In this document: in pieces, positions 1-10,200 of the stretch
How the letters are laid out: every line of letters begins with the position of its first letter
How positions within the stretch are numbered: position 1 is the stretch's first letter
From: Flammeovirga sp. EKP202
Lineage (GTDB): Bacteria > Bacteroidota > Bacteroidia > Cytophagales > Flammeovirgaceae
DNA: 64,000 nt
Assembly: GCF_014534745.1 (NCBI RefSeq)
Contig: NZ_JACVVP010000017.1
Coordinates: forward strand, 62,001 to 126,000
Reading direction: 5' to 3'
The notes under the pieces: model-generated
What the model was told of the DNA's origin: nothing
The model's database searches: none
Seen by the model: only the letters and a program-made list of their open reading frames with translations
Position numbers and translations under genes: made by a program

Positions 1-2222
1 TACCTGCTGATTCAACTATCACTGTTTTCTTTTCACATCCTAATTTTTCTCCTAGAGCTTTTGAAATTAAATTATCAGAAAATGAAATAAAAACACTCGA
101 TGCAAGATTATTTAAACAAATCTATCATTTGAAGGAAGTTGAGATTTCTAGTGATAAAACGCAAAAGGAATTAAGAGATAAAGCAAGTACCGTTTTTGTA
201 AAAGGCGAAGACTTACGAGAAATTCCTGTAGGTTATGGTGAGTTTACTCAACAATTAGTTGCTTCAGGTGCCCTTGGTATTGCCTCTAACAATGAGTTAT
301 CTTCCGATTATTCTGTACGTGGAGGTAGCTTTGATGAAAACTTAGTTTACGTCAATAACATAGAAATATATAGACCATTTATCGCTAGAGCCGGCCAACA
401 AGAAGGCTTGAGCTTTGTCAATACAAATATGGTAGAAGCTATTGAGTTTTCATCAGGAGGCTGGGAAGCGAAGTATGGTGATAAACTATCTTCATCATTG
501 AACATCAAATATAAAAGACCGGTTGATTTTGGAGGTACTTTGGAAGCCTCTCTATTGGGAGGTTCACTTACTTTAGAGGGAGCTTCAAAAAATAAAAAGC
601 ATTCTGCCATAATTGGAGCTCGTTATAAATCGACGGAATACCTACTCAGTACTTTACAAACGCAAGGAGAATACAAACCAAGATTTGGTGACGTACAGTC
701 TTATTTAAGTTTTGATATCTCAGGGAAAGAAAAATATGGAAGAACATTTATTGATGCGATACTTTCTTATGGAGCCAATAGATATAGCGTCTTCCCTTCT
801 ACCCGTAGTACCAATTTCCAAACAGGAGAAGGAATCAATAATCTTACTATTGGTTTTGAAGGTAAGGAACAATTGGATTATGATACTTTCCAAGGCGGTG
901 TGAAATTGATTCATACTTTCAATCCAAGCTTGACGAGTAACTTGATCGCTTCGGCGATGATCACACAAGAAAGAGAGAGAAGTAATCTGGAAAGTGGTTA
1001 TAGAATCAGTGATTTACAAGATTTAGAAAACGGAATTACAGGAAATGTCACTGAAAAAGGATTAGGTGGTGAATTTCAGTATTCAAGGAACACTTTAAAA
1101 GGTAATGTGTTTATTATTGAAAATCGAAATGTGTATGAGCATAATCAAAACTGGAAGTCTGAATTAGGTTTTCAAGCAAAGTTTGAAGACATTGAAGACA
1201 ACTTGAATGAATATAAGGTGAAGGATTCTGCAGATTATGTGATTTCAGTGGAAGATCAAATACAAGCTGTTAATCACATTACATCTCAGCGTTATTCAGC
1301 CTATCTGCAGAGTTCTTATCTTTCTAATAATGAACTGCATCGTTTTACATTAGGACTAAGAGGGACATTTTGGTCCATCAATGAAGAATTGAATGTTAGC
1401 CCACGTTTACAATATACATTTAGACCGGAGTGGGAAAAGGATATAGTATTCTCATTTGCATCAGGTATTTATTATCAGCCTCCTTTTTATAGAGAAATGA
1501 GAAGACCAGATGGCACTCTTAATTTGGATCTAAAAGCGCAGGGTTCTATGCATTTCATTGGTGGTATTGATTATAATTTTGAACAATGGGGACGTCCTTT
1601 TAAATTGATATCTGAAATTTATTATAAACAGATGTGGAATGTAGTTCCTTATGATGTAGATAATATTAGAATTCGATATTCTGGCGAAAATGAAGCAGAG
1701 GCATATGCTGTAGGTATTGATACACGTTTAAGTGGTGAATTTATTCCAGGTACACAATCTTGGGTTGGATTGAGCGTGATGAGTACAAAAGAAAAAGTGG
1801 ACGGAGATCCACGTGGATATATTAGAAGGCCTACCGATCAAAGAGTAACATTTACGATGTTCTTCCAAGATCATTTACCTAATAATCCTACCATGAGAAT
1901 GAATCTGAGATTTATGTATGGATCAGGCCTTCCTTTTGGCCCTCCTAACAATCCTGAATTAAGAAATTCTTTTAGTGGTGGAAATGATTATATGAGGTTG
2001 GATGTTGGTTTTCAAAAAATAATAGCTTTAAATAAACAAGCTGAAAACCCTAGTGAGGAGTTCTTGAAAAACCTTTCTATTGGGGTTGAAATACTAAATG
2101 TATTGGGGAATAACAATGTGATTTCTCATACTTGGGTATCGACATATGATGGTACTCAATATGCTGTTCCTAATACACTATCGCAAAGATTTTTCAACGT
2201 GAAAATGATTTTGCACCTATAG
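1..2222 (+). CDS. TonB-dependent receptor, 5'-truncated by window edge
   Basis: Outer-membrane TonB-dependent receptor. The frame is open from base 3, so the true start lies upstream; about 739 residues are visible. The first ~45 resemble the end of a carboxypeptidase-regulatory-like beta-sandwich (ITVFFSHPNFSPRAFEIKL). A plug domain follows (SVRGGSFDENLVYVNNIEIY, then GGWEAKYGDKLSSSLNIKYK), then a long alternating beta-barrel to the C-terminus. In this family substrate uptake is driven by TonB/ExbBD. No SusD partner is visible on this side, so the substrate is unknown. The next gene begins 40 bases on and may be cotranscribed. A TTG at 129 could be read as a start but is internal to the open frame. 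Confidence 0.9.
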   Translation, partial: PADSTITVFFSHPNFSPRAFEIKLSENEIKTLDARLFKQIYHLKEVEISSDKTQKELRDKASTVFVKGEDLREIPVGYGEFTQQLVASGALGIASNNELSSDYSVRGGSFDENLVYVNNIEIYRPFIARAGQQEGLSFVNTNMVEAIEFSSGGWEAKYGDKLSSSLNIKYKRPVDFGGTLEASLLGGSLTLEGASKNKKHSAIIGARYKSTEYLLSTLQTQGEYKPRFGDVQSYLSFDISGKEKYGRTFIDAILSYGANRYSVFPSTRSTNFQTGEGINNLTIGFEGKEQLDYDTFQGGVKLIHTFNPSLTSNLIASAMITQERERSNLESGYRISDLQDLENGITGNVTEKGLGGEFQYSRNTLKGNVFIIENRNVYEHNQNWKSELGFQAKFEDIEDNLNEYKVKDSADYVISVEDQIQAVNHITSQRYSAYLQSSYLSNNELHRFTLGLRGTFWSINEELNVSPRLQYTFRPEWEKDIVFSFASGIYYQPPFYREMRRPDGTLNLDLKAQGSMHFIGGIDYNFEQWGRPFKLISEIYYKQMWNVVPYDVDNIRIRYSGENEAEAYAVGIDTRLSGEFIPGTQSWVGLSVMSTKEKVDGDPRGYIRRPTDQRVTFTMFFQDHLPNNPTMRMNLRFMYGSGLPFGPPNNPELRNSFSGGNDYMRLDVGFQKIIALNKQAENPSEEFLKNLSIGVEILNVLGNNNVISHTWVSTYDGTQYAVPNTLSQRFFNVKMILHL

Positions 2223-2262
2223 TCAATGTTTGTAACTTTACAGAGAATAAACCAAAGATCTT

Positions 2263-3435
2263 ATGCAGGATAACGATTTAGTACGTCCAAAAGTTGGAAG
2301 GTTCTGTAGAACTGAAGTTGCTTTTTTAGGTACTTCTTCCAGTAAAATAAAGGAACTGATTTTTAGGTTGACAGAGAGTTTGTCTAAAAATTGGAATATT
2401 GGTTACATTGATTGTGATCATCAATTCTCTGAACTTGAAAAAGAACTGGGTGTTGATTCTCAGACTTCATTATCTCATAAATCGAGAGTTGAGATAATTG
2501 ATAAAATTACCTTTTCTAGAATCGATGTAAAGAAGGCTTTGAGTGTCAATGAAAGACATGTTGTGTTGAATGATATTGATGTAGCGTTCATCAATGGTAA
2601 TCATTTCAAAGCATCTAAGCAGATTCTTATCATCGATAAGGAAAATACTTCGAAGATTAGTCGAAAAATTAGCCGATTAAGTAATGTCCTTTGCATAATT
2701 TATGCAGATGGAACTACTGAAGCTGATATTCCAGAGATTTTGCAAGAACGTATCCATAATATTCTTCAGAAGCCGGCTTTTCCTATTGAAAAGATACATC
2801 ATATTTGTCAAGTTATTGAAAGCAAGATAAAAGCAGATGTAGGACAGATCAATGGATTACTTCTTGCAGGTGGTAGAGGAAAAAGAATGGGAGGTAAAGA
2901 TAAGGCAAAGATCAATTACCATGGAAAGGAACAACGTTTTCATATGAAAGAGATCCTTTCTAGGTACACCAATGCTTCTTATATGTCTTGTAGACCTGAT
3001 CAGGTCAATACTTTTTCTGATCAGTTGAATTTACTACCCGATACTTTTTTAAATTTAGGTCCATTCGGTGCTCTTCTTACTGCTTTTAGACATAACCCCA
3101 ATGCAGCCTGGATCACCGTTGCAGTAGATTTACCTTTTGTTGATGATAAAACTATTATGCATTTAATAGAACAAAGGGATCCTACAAAAGTCGCTACATT
3201 ATATAAATCGACAAATACAGGTGACCCTCAGCCTCTTTTAGGAATTTGGGAACCAAGAGCTTATTTACACTTATTACAAGCTTTGGCTTTTGGTAAAAAG
3301 AGTTTGAGAGAAGTGATTGAAGATGCCAATATTAAATTAATTACTCCACTTTCTGAACAAACTTTGAGTGAAGTAGACACTATGGATGAGCTAGATATTG
3401 CGATAAAACAGCTAAGTCAGCAAAATTCAATTTAG
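2263..3435 (+). CDS. MobB-like (degenerate) / MobA-like nucleotidyltransferase fusion
   Basis: Residues ~195-385 are a MobA-type NTP transferase: LLAGGRGKRMGGKDKAK at ~199-215 is the nucleotide-binding glycine loop, LGPFGALLTA at ~265 matches the family's GPLxG motif, and AVDLPFVD at ~287 carries the metal-binding Asp. MobA attaches GMP to molybdopterin. Residues ~10-190 read like MobB (a GTPase-fold partner), but where the P-loop GxxGxGKT should be there is FLGTSSSKIKE (21-31), with no GK[ST]. The N-domain is therefore probably not a working GTPase. No other molybdenum-cofactor genes lie nearby. The C-domain could instead use another NTP and substrate, since the family includes other small nucleotidyltransferases. 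Confidence 0.8.
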   Translation: MQDNDLVRPKVGRFCRTEVAFLGTSSSKIKELIFRLTESLSKNWNIGYIDCDHQFSELEKELGVDSQTSLSHKSRVEIIDKITFSRIDVKKALSVNERHVVLNDIDVAFINGNHFKASKQILIIDKENTSKISRKISRLSNVLCIIYADGTTEADIPEILQERIHNILQKPAFPIEKIHHICQVIESKIKADVGQINGLLLAGGRGKRMGGKDKAKINYHGKEQRFHMKEILSRYTNASYMSCRPDQVNTFSDQLNLLPDTFLNLGPFGALLTAFRHNPNAAWITVAVDLPFVDDKTIMHLIEQRDPTKVATLYKSTNTGDPQPLLGIWEPRAYLHLLQALAFGKKSLREVIEDANIKLITPLSEQTLSEVDTMDELDIAIKQLSQQNSI

Positions 3436-3484
3436 ATTTTTGCTGATAATGTTTAGATTTGTGTAGAAATTAATAAAAAACGTC

Positions 3485-4138
3485 TTGAATAAAGTAAGAT
3501 TAGAAATATTAGGGCTATCAGCTAGCCATACTTCGCATGGTTCATTTGCTCTAGTACTTGGAGAGAAACATGGAAATAGAAGACTGCCAATTATAATTGG
3601 TATGTTTGAAGCACAAGCTATTGCATTGGAGATCGAAAAAATTTCATCTAACAGACCAATGACCCACGACTTGTTTAAAAACTTCGCATTAAAATTAGGA
3701 GCATCAATTAATCATATACAGATTTCTAATTTGAAAGAGGGAGTTTTTTATGCTGACATTCATATTATCACTGCCGATGGAGAGGAAATTGTTTTAGATT
3801 CTCGTCCTTCTGATGCTGTTGCTATTGGAATTCGTTTCAACGCCCCTATTTATGCTTATGAGAATATTATGGGTGAGGCAGGTATACAAGTAGAAGAATT
3901 GGAACAAGATGAAGTAGATCACATTGAGGATGAACTGGAAGAAGATGATGATCTTGAAATTGAAGATTTTGAAGGTGTTGAAGAAGATGATGAAAGCAGT
4001 GTAGTTCCAGAATCAAGCGGTGGAGATCTTTCTTCTGTATCATTAGATCAACTTAATAAAATGCTACAAAAAGCAATTGACGAAGAAGATTATATGAAAG
4101 CAGCCCAATTAAGAGACGAAATTACGAAGAGACAATAG
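3485..4138 (+). CDS. Bifunctional nuclease family protein (DUF151) with UvrB/UvrC motif
   Basis: Residues 1-135 match the DUF151 fold, including GLSASHTSHGSFALVLGEK, the central LPIIIGMFEAQAIALE and SRPSDAVAIGIRFNAPIYA. A strongly acidic linker (~140-180, runs of D/E) leads to a UvrB/UvrC-type helical hairpin at the C-terminus (LNKMLQKAIDEEDYMKAAQL). Family members have been assigned DNase/RNase activity; the role here is inferred only. The start is a TTG at 3485: the only upstream in-frame codons before a TAG at 3464 are poor starts, and the protein begins exactly where the family does. It ends before a hairpin terminator. Confidence 0.88.
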   Translation: MNKVRLEILGLSASHTSHGSFALVLGEKHGNRRLPIIIGMFEAQAIALEIEKISSNRPMTHDLFKNFALKLGASINHIQISNLKEGVFYADIHIITADGEEIVLDSRPSDAVAIGIRFNAPIYAYENIMGEAGIQVEELEQDEVDHIEDELEEDDDLEIEDFEGVEEDDESSVVPESSGGDLSSVSLDQLNKMLQKAIDEEDYMKAAQLRDEITKRQ

Positions 4139-4167
4139 TCTAATCTTACTAGATTAACGATATAATA

Positions 4168-4209
4168 AAGACAGTATACTAAACGCTTGGTTTGGTACTG
4201 TCTTTTTTT
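4168..4209 (+). terminator. Rho-independent terminator after the DUF151 gene
   Basis: Nine-base-pair stem AAGACAGTA (4168-4176) / TACTGTCTT (4196-4204), followed by a run of T to 4209. It lies 30 bases past the stop codon at 4138. Confidence 0.8.
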
Positions 4210-4233
4210 CTATTCCAATTCAAATGAAAAAAG

Positions 4234-4261
4234 AAATGCACTAAGAAAACTTAGTGCATTT
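4234..4261 (-). terminator. Terminator of the SusCD-peptidase operon
   Basis: Perfect 12-bp stem AAATGCACTAAG (4234-4245) / CTTAGTGCATTT (4250-4261) with a 4-base loop. On the minus strand it is followed by a T-rich stretch (4222-4233). It sits 21 bases beyond the stop of the subtilisin gene and faces the terminator of the plus-strand gene. Confidence 0.8.
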
Positions 4262-4282
4262 GCTGTTTTATCCAATTCAATA

Positions 4283-7200
4283 TTATTTAATGAGAAGTTT
4301 ATGGGACTTGACATATTGATTGTCAACATTAATCTTCAATACATAAACTCCTTTTGGTAAGTGCTCAAGAGGAATTAATTCAGAATGCATACCTGCTTTT
4401 TGTTGAGAGTAAGATTTTTGGTAAACACTCTTACCGTTGATGTTCACTACTTCAAGTTGCACATCTGTATCCTTCTCAACTTTGTAGGCCAATATTGCTT
4501 TACCATCAGTAACAGGGTTAGGGTAAACCGTGGATTGATCAAAAGATGCAAGATCTATATGAATAGGTTGTCCATTGGTATCTGTAGAGTTCATAACTGC
4601 TGAAGGATCATCAATTACTTCAACATAGACGAAATACCCAACAAGACCATCATCATAACCATCATAAGCTACAAATAGCACTTGTCCCACTCCTACTTTT
4701 AATGGAGTGATGTGGATATAAGATTGTCCTAATGCTAAATCAATCACATCCTCACTGTCATTTCTAACGAAAAACTGCATATCGTTACCGTCAGGGTCAA
4801 TGAACAGATCATAAGGATCAATCGTAACGGTTTGAATAGTATCCGCTAAATTGATTCTAATGATAGCATAATCAGGGTTCAACACTGGAGGTCTATTCTT
4901 GTGTGTTACTTGAATCAATGTTGTATCTCTGGTAACATTACCAAATTCATCAGTTACTGAGACAGGTAAGTGATATAAACCTTCACTTTCATAATTTGTC
5001 ATGATTTTTAGTGAAGCAGTATTCGGACCGTCTTGTAGGAAATGATAATTGATATTTTGAATATCATTAGAATCAACTTCGATTGTCATTTTATCACCTT
5101 CAGGATCTTCAAAAAGATAGGTAAATGTATATTCTCCGTCTTCCATCACACTTAAAGTGTCTTGATAGCTATTTGGAGTATATTCAAATGTTGGACGTCC
5201 GTTGACAGACACCTTCATTTTCATAACTTTACCTTTATTATTGATGTCATTAGATGAAACAATGATGGAAGCTACGTTTACACCTGGTTTTGCACCTGAA
5301 GCATTAATCGTTGCAGTCACTTCAGATTGTCCACCTTCCGATAAAACACCTTCTTTATGATCTACTGTCAACCAATTATTTTCAGCACTTGCTGTCAGAG
5401 GTCTGATTTTCCAAACAAATTTTTCATAGTTATTTGCTTGCCACCAACGGTAATTTCCGTTAGCTTCTTCCCCACCAAAAACACCACTAAATGTGTTGTC
5501 TAATATGGCTCTATCTTCTGAGGTGTTAAAGCCCATATATTTATGAGTAACAGGTAATCCTACTCCTACAAAGAAAGATTCTCCTTCTGGAATATGGAAA
5601 GGTTGTTCCAACTCAAAATACATCCAATCTTCATCAATTTTCTCACTGATTTGGAATTTTTGATCCAATAGTAATTCACCTTCTTGAGGAAGTTCACCTC
5701 CTTGACTAATCATAATACGAACATACTCATTGATGTTCTGAATATATGAATAAACCTTTATATGAGTAATATCAAAACCTCCTTCAGGAGCTACAAAACG
5801 GTTTGCAAATGCTAATTTTGCCCCTACTACAAAAGGAGTAAATACACCATCTGCTTCCTCACTCCAATCCAAGGCTAATGAATCTACGGCTAACCCATTT
5901 GTCGTCTTGATCTCACCAATCTCATCAATCACACCAGGGATTAAAGTAGGATCAATCTCTGGTAATACTGCCGGGATAATTGAATATTTCAATTTAGAAG
6001 TACCCTCATTATCAATGTTGAAAGAGTATGTTGTTGTATCTGTACTTCTTAATGATAACTCTTGGTCTGTAGCATCCCAACTGAAGATAGGAGAATCGAC
6101 AAGGTTAGCTGTGATAGTTGCAGAAGTTTCACCTGTTGTATTGATAAAGTTAACTTTACCATTAATTGCAGTTTGTTCAGTAATTGGAAGTACTACTTCA
6201 ATGTCAACGACCTCCCAAGGAGCAATTTGGATTGGTGCTAATAAAACTCCTGAGCTATTCATGATCATTTGATTACCAGATGCATCATAGTATTCAACTT
6301 TTCCTAAATCAGTTGAAGTTATTTTAGTAACTTCTAAATCATTATTTCCTTTGTTCATCAGTTGAATTTTGTCAGAAATTACTAAATTTTCTTCAAAAAC
6401 AACTTCATCAAAATCTACATTATTTAAAACTGATAATTCCGGAGCACCTGTAAGATTGACCTTTACTGGAACTTCAATCAATGGTTTGATCTCACTATTT
6501 GTTAAAACTCTTAATGTGTCTACATAAGAACCATTGTAATTAAATCTTGAAGTATTGACTGAAAGCTGGTAAGAATCTTTTAGATCTGATCCTACTTTAT
6601 GATGTACTGGTGGCACAATTGCAATTGATGATTTATCCTTTAAGTAAGACTGATTGACAATCAATACATCTTCATCTTGTAAAGTATATTTCTCATCTGG
6701 GCTTTCTAAACCATATCTTAATAAACCACCCCAGGTTTCTAGCTTTTTATAGTGGAAATATATTCTGCCATCTTTGACAATTTCAAAGCCAAAACTTAAA
6801 ATTCCCGTACTTGAAGTAGGATCCTTTCCTATGATATTATTCCATTGTACAATTAAGCGTTCATCAGTCATTTTATAATACACACTATCTGTACCTGAAT
6901 ACTTCAAAAATGACCAGAAAGGAGCAATAATACCGCTTACACCATCATCTTTTAAGAATTGTTGACTCAAGAAATCTTCTTCCATAGGTAGTACTGAGGC
7001 CATACCATGAATTGAAATCCAAATTTTATTGTATTTTTCACCATAAAAAGGGAAGTCAAAAGGAAGCTCAATAGCAACAGGTTTACCATCTACTAATGGT
7101 AATACATTTTCGTTTTTGATGTATTCCCAACGGTAGAAATCATTTTCGGGGTTGCTTGTATGCCAAGTATAACCGTAATCATCTTGCATAAAACCGAAAG

Positions 7201-10200
7201 AAGTACTATCAAAAGTATCTTGGATAGATTCGTTTTCTAATCCTGTAAATAAACCCTCTTGAATTACATATTCAAAGTCAACTCCATCACTCTCATTTTG
7301 TATGAATACATCATAATTCTTCACTTCACCAATTGTAGCATCAACAACAATTTCGGATGGGAAGTTATGAGTGTAATCAGCATCGTTAATTCCATAACCT
7401 ACTACATCTGTTTGTGTGATAGTGCCATCACTAAAGATAATATTAATTTTTCCTTCTTCTTTTTTATTAGAAGTTGGGGTAAATAGGATTGGAAGTGGAT
7501 AGTTAGATTGACCTTTCACCTCAGTATTTAATAATTCATTACTAAAAGAGAATAAATTATTTGTTGAAGATATTGAAGTAATAGTGACAGGAGCTGAACC
7601 TTGGTTTTCAACCGAAATAAACTCTGTTTCATCGAGGCCAATTTTCACTTCTTTAAAAATTAATGAATCTGAGGCCTGCATTTCCGATAAACCTTGAACA
7701 TTTACTTTAAAAGGTATAGTAGTTGAACCTTCAATCGTATTGGATTTTACTATAATTGAATTATTATAGGTACCATTGATTTGTTTGTTAAACTGAGGAT
7801 CTAAGGTAACATTTAAATCAACACTATTTCCTGGAGGAATAATACCTTTTGAAGGAGTAACATCAGAAATCATATTCATGTCTGAAGTAGGTTCAAACAT
7901 TACTGTTGTACCGTTTGTTAATGGCTCATCATCAAAATCTTTATACATTAATGTATCTGATACCAAGAACCCAATTGCATAGACTTTATATCTTGTTTCT
8001 GGATCAATATCTTCCACATTAATATAATTATATTCAATCAAGCCATTTCTATGAAATACTACTTGATATTCTATATTAGCATTTACGACATTGAATTTAG
8101 AGTCACCATAAATTACGTGATTAGCCTTAATAGAAAGGGCAAACTTATCACCATAAGCATGGTATTTCATTTCAACTGCACGTTGAAAACCATCTTCAAA
8201 TGTTAAAGGGGATATTGCTATGAAATTGTAGAAATAAATTCTAGTATTATTTGTTAGGTCAATCTTACTCAACTGCTCATTGAAGTATGGGAAATCCATA
8301 CCTAAATCATACGTTTTATAGTATACTTCAGTATCAATTGCTTTACCAATCTGATTGATTTCATCCCATAATTCGCCATCAAAAGGCTTTGTTTTTATAG
8401 AATAATTTAATGGCTGAGGAAGAACTCCTCCTTTCAATTCTAACTGGCTGTAAGGGGTTAAATCGTACTCCAAATCTGCCTGAGATCCTGTATTTTCTAT
8501 TGTTAATACTACCTCTTTTTTATCTCCATAATTAATGTCAAACTCAGTAGCTTGTAAAAAAGCACTAATACTTGGTGCATCAACACTTGAGATTGTTAAT
8601 GGAACATTAGCTTGACTATCATCAGAATGTAAAATCAGATTTTTTCTATGAATACCATTATTTTCATTAATATAATCAAAAGTAAATACTTGAGTTGATT
8701 TTGCTCCTACAACTATTGAATCTTCAAGAGTGATAATGTTTCCATCGATTTCATAACTTCTTATGACAAAATCACCTAAACCATTATTCTCTAGAGTGAT
8801 CTCATGTTCCGTTTCAACATTTGTAAAGCAGTTTAATTCATATTGTTTTGCAAGGTCTATTTCTGGTTCATGACCAGAAACATCAACTTTTACTTCAATA
8901 TTAACAACAGGTTTATGAATATCATTTGTTCGAATACCCAATGAAGCTAAGTGTTGTCCATTGGTTAAGGATTGTGCATCTACTGTAGCATTTACAGAAG
9001 TCGTTTCGCCGGATTGTACTTTACCAGATGTTGGATCAATGAACACAAATGATCCATTATCACCTGTACTTAAAACTCTTAATAAAGGAACAGTACTTCT
9101 AGTTGATAAACTTAATGAAGATTGGTAAGTCCTACCGTTATCTCTTGAAACTAAAAAGTTATCCACTTCAGATGGAATAAAACCAAATTGTAATAATAAT
9201 GGTCTCTCAATTTCTTTAGGGAAATGAATTACAGTCCAAAATGTTTCATTTTCTCCAAAAAACTGAGGTTCATACAGTGGCATTCTGTAATATTTCATTA
9301 CACCTGATGTATCAGGATAGTATTCCTGTGTGTATACTAGTTCAGATTCAAGAAAGTTTCTATACCCTCCTTTTCTTATTTCTATAAAAAATGGCTTATC
9401 ACTTACTGTTGGTAACATTCCCAATTCAATATGCGTCAAATTGAATTCGTAATCATATGGAAGGTGGAATCTTGTAGCGTAAATCAATCCAGCATTTGGA
9501 TTACCAGAACCTACAATAATACTTGGTCCTTCATATAATTCATAAGACATACCTGAAACAAATTCAGTAACGTCGTTTTTCCAATGTTCATTTGAGTGTA
9601 AGATCCCCTCTTCTACTTCATTAATTTGTGCTGAAGTAGCAAATTCAATAGATTGATCCACACTATTTAATGCCACTTCATTATTGAAGTTCAGTGGCAT
9701 ACTCAACACTTTACTAACCTCTGTTTGAGCTGTTGTAGCCGATTGGGACTCTATACCAAATTCTTCATGGAAGTTATTTTCGTTCGTAACCAAAGCTGAC
9801 CAGTAAACGGTACCATCCCCAATGTTTGAAAATTCTAAGGGTGCCTCACTTGTCGTTTTTTCCTTCACATCAATTGATACGTATATTTGGTCCATTGATG
9901 TCATGAAATGAGGTTCATCAACTGTTGTCACCTTTAGAATATTTGAAATCTCAGATAAGTTTGTAAATTGATCTGCAGATTTTACAGCAAACCAATAATC
10001 TGATTCCTTCAATAATTGGTTAAAACGAATTCTTACAGTGTCACCTTCTGAAAGGTAATTCTCAATTCCATAAATCAATTGTTGATTGAAGTTTTCTTCT
10101 GTAATTTCTTCAGTAGAAAAAGCTAAATAAAATACACTTGGACCTTGACTATCTTCATCTTCTGGTACAGTCCATTCTAATGTAACTTCATTATGAAGAA

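Noticed and set aside
129-131. TTG start for the TonB receptor
   Set aside because: The frame is open upstream to base 3 and carries a recognisable beta-sandwich domain, so this codon is internal.
5907-6272. 121-codon frame antisense to the subtilisin gene
   Set aside because: It lies opposite conserved repeat domains and has no start context or family pattern.
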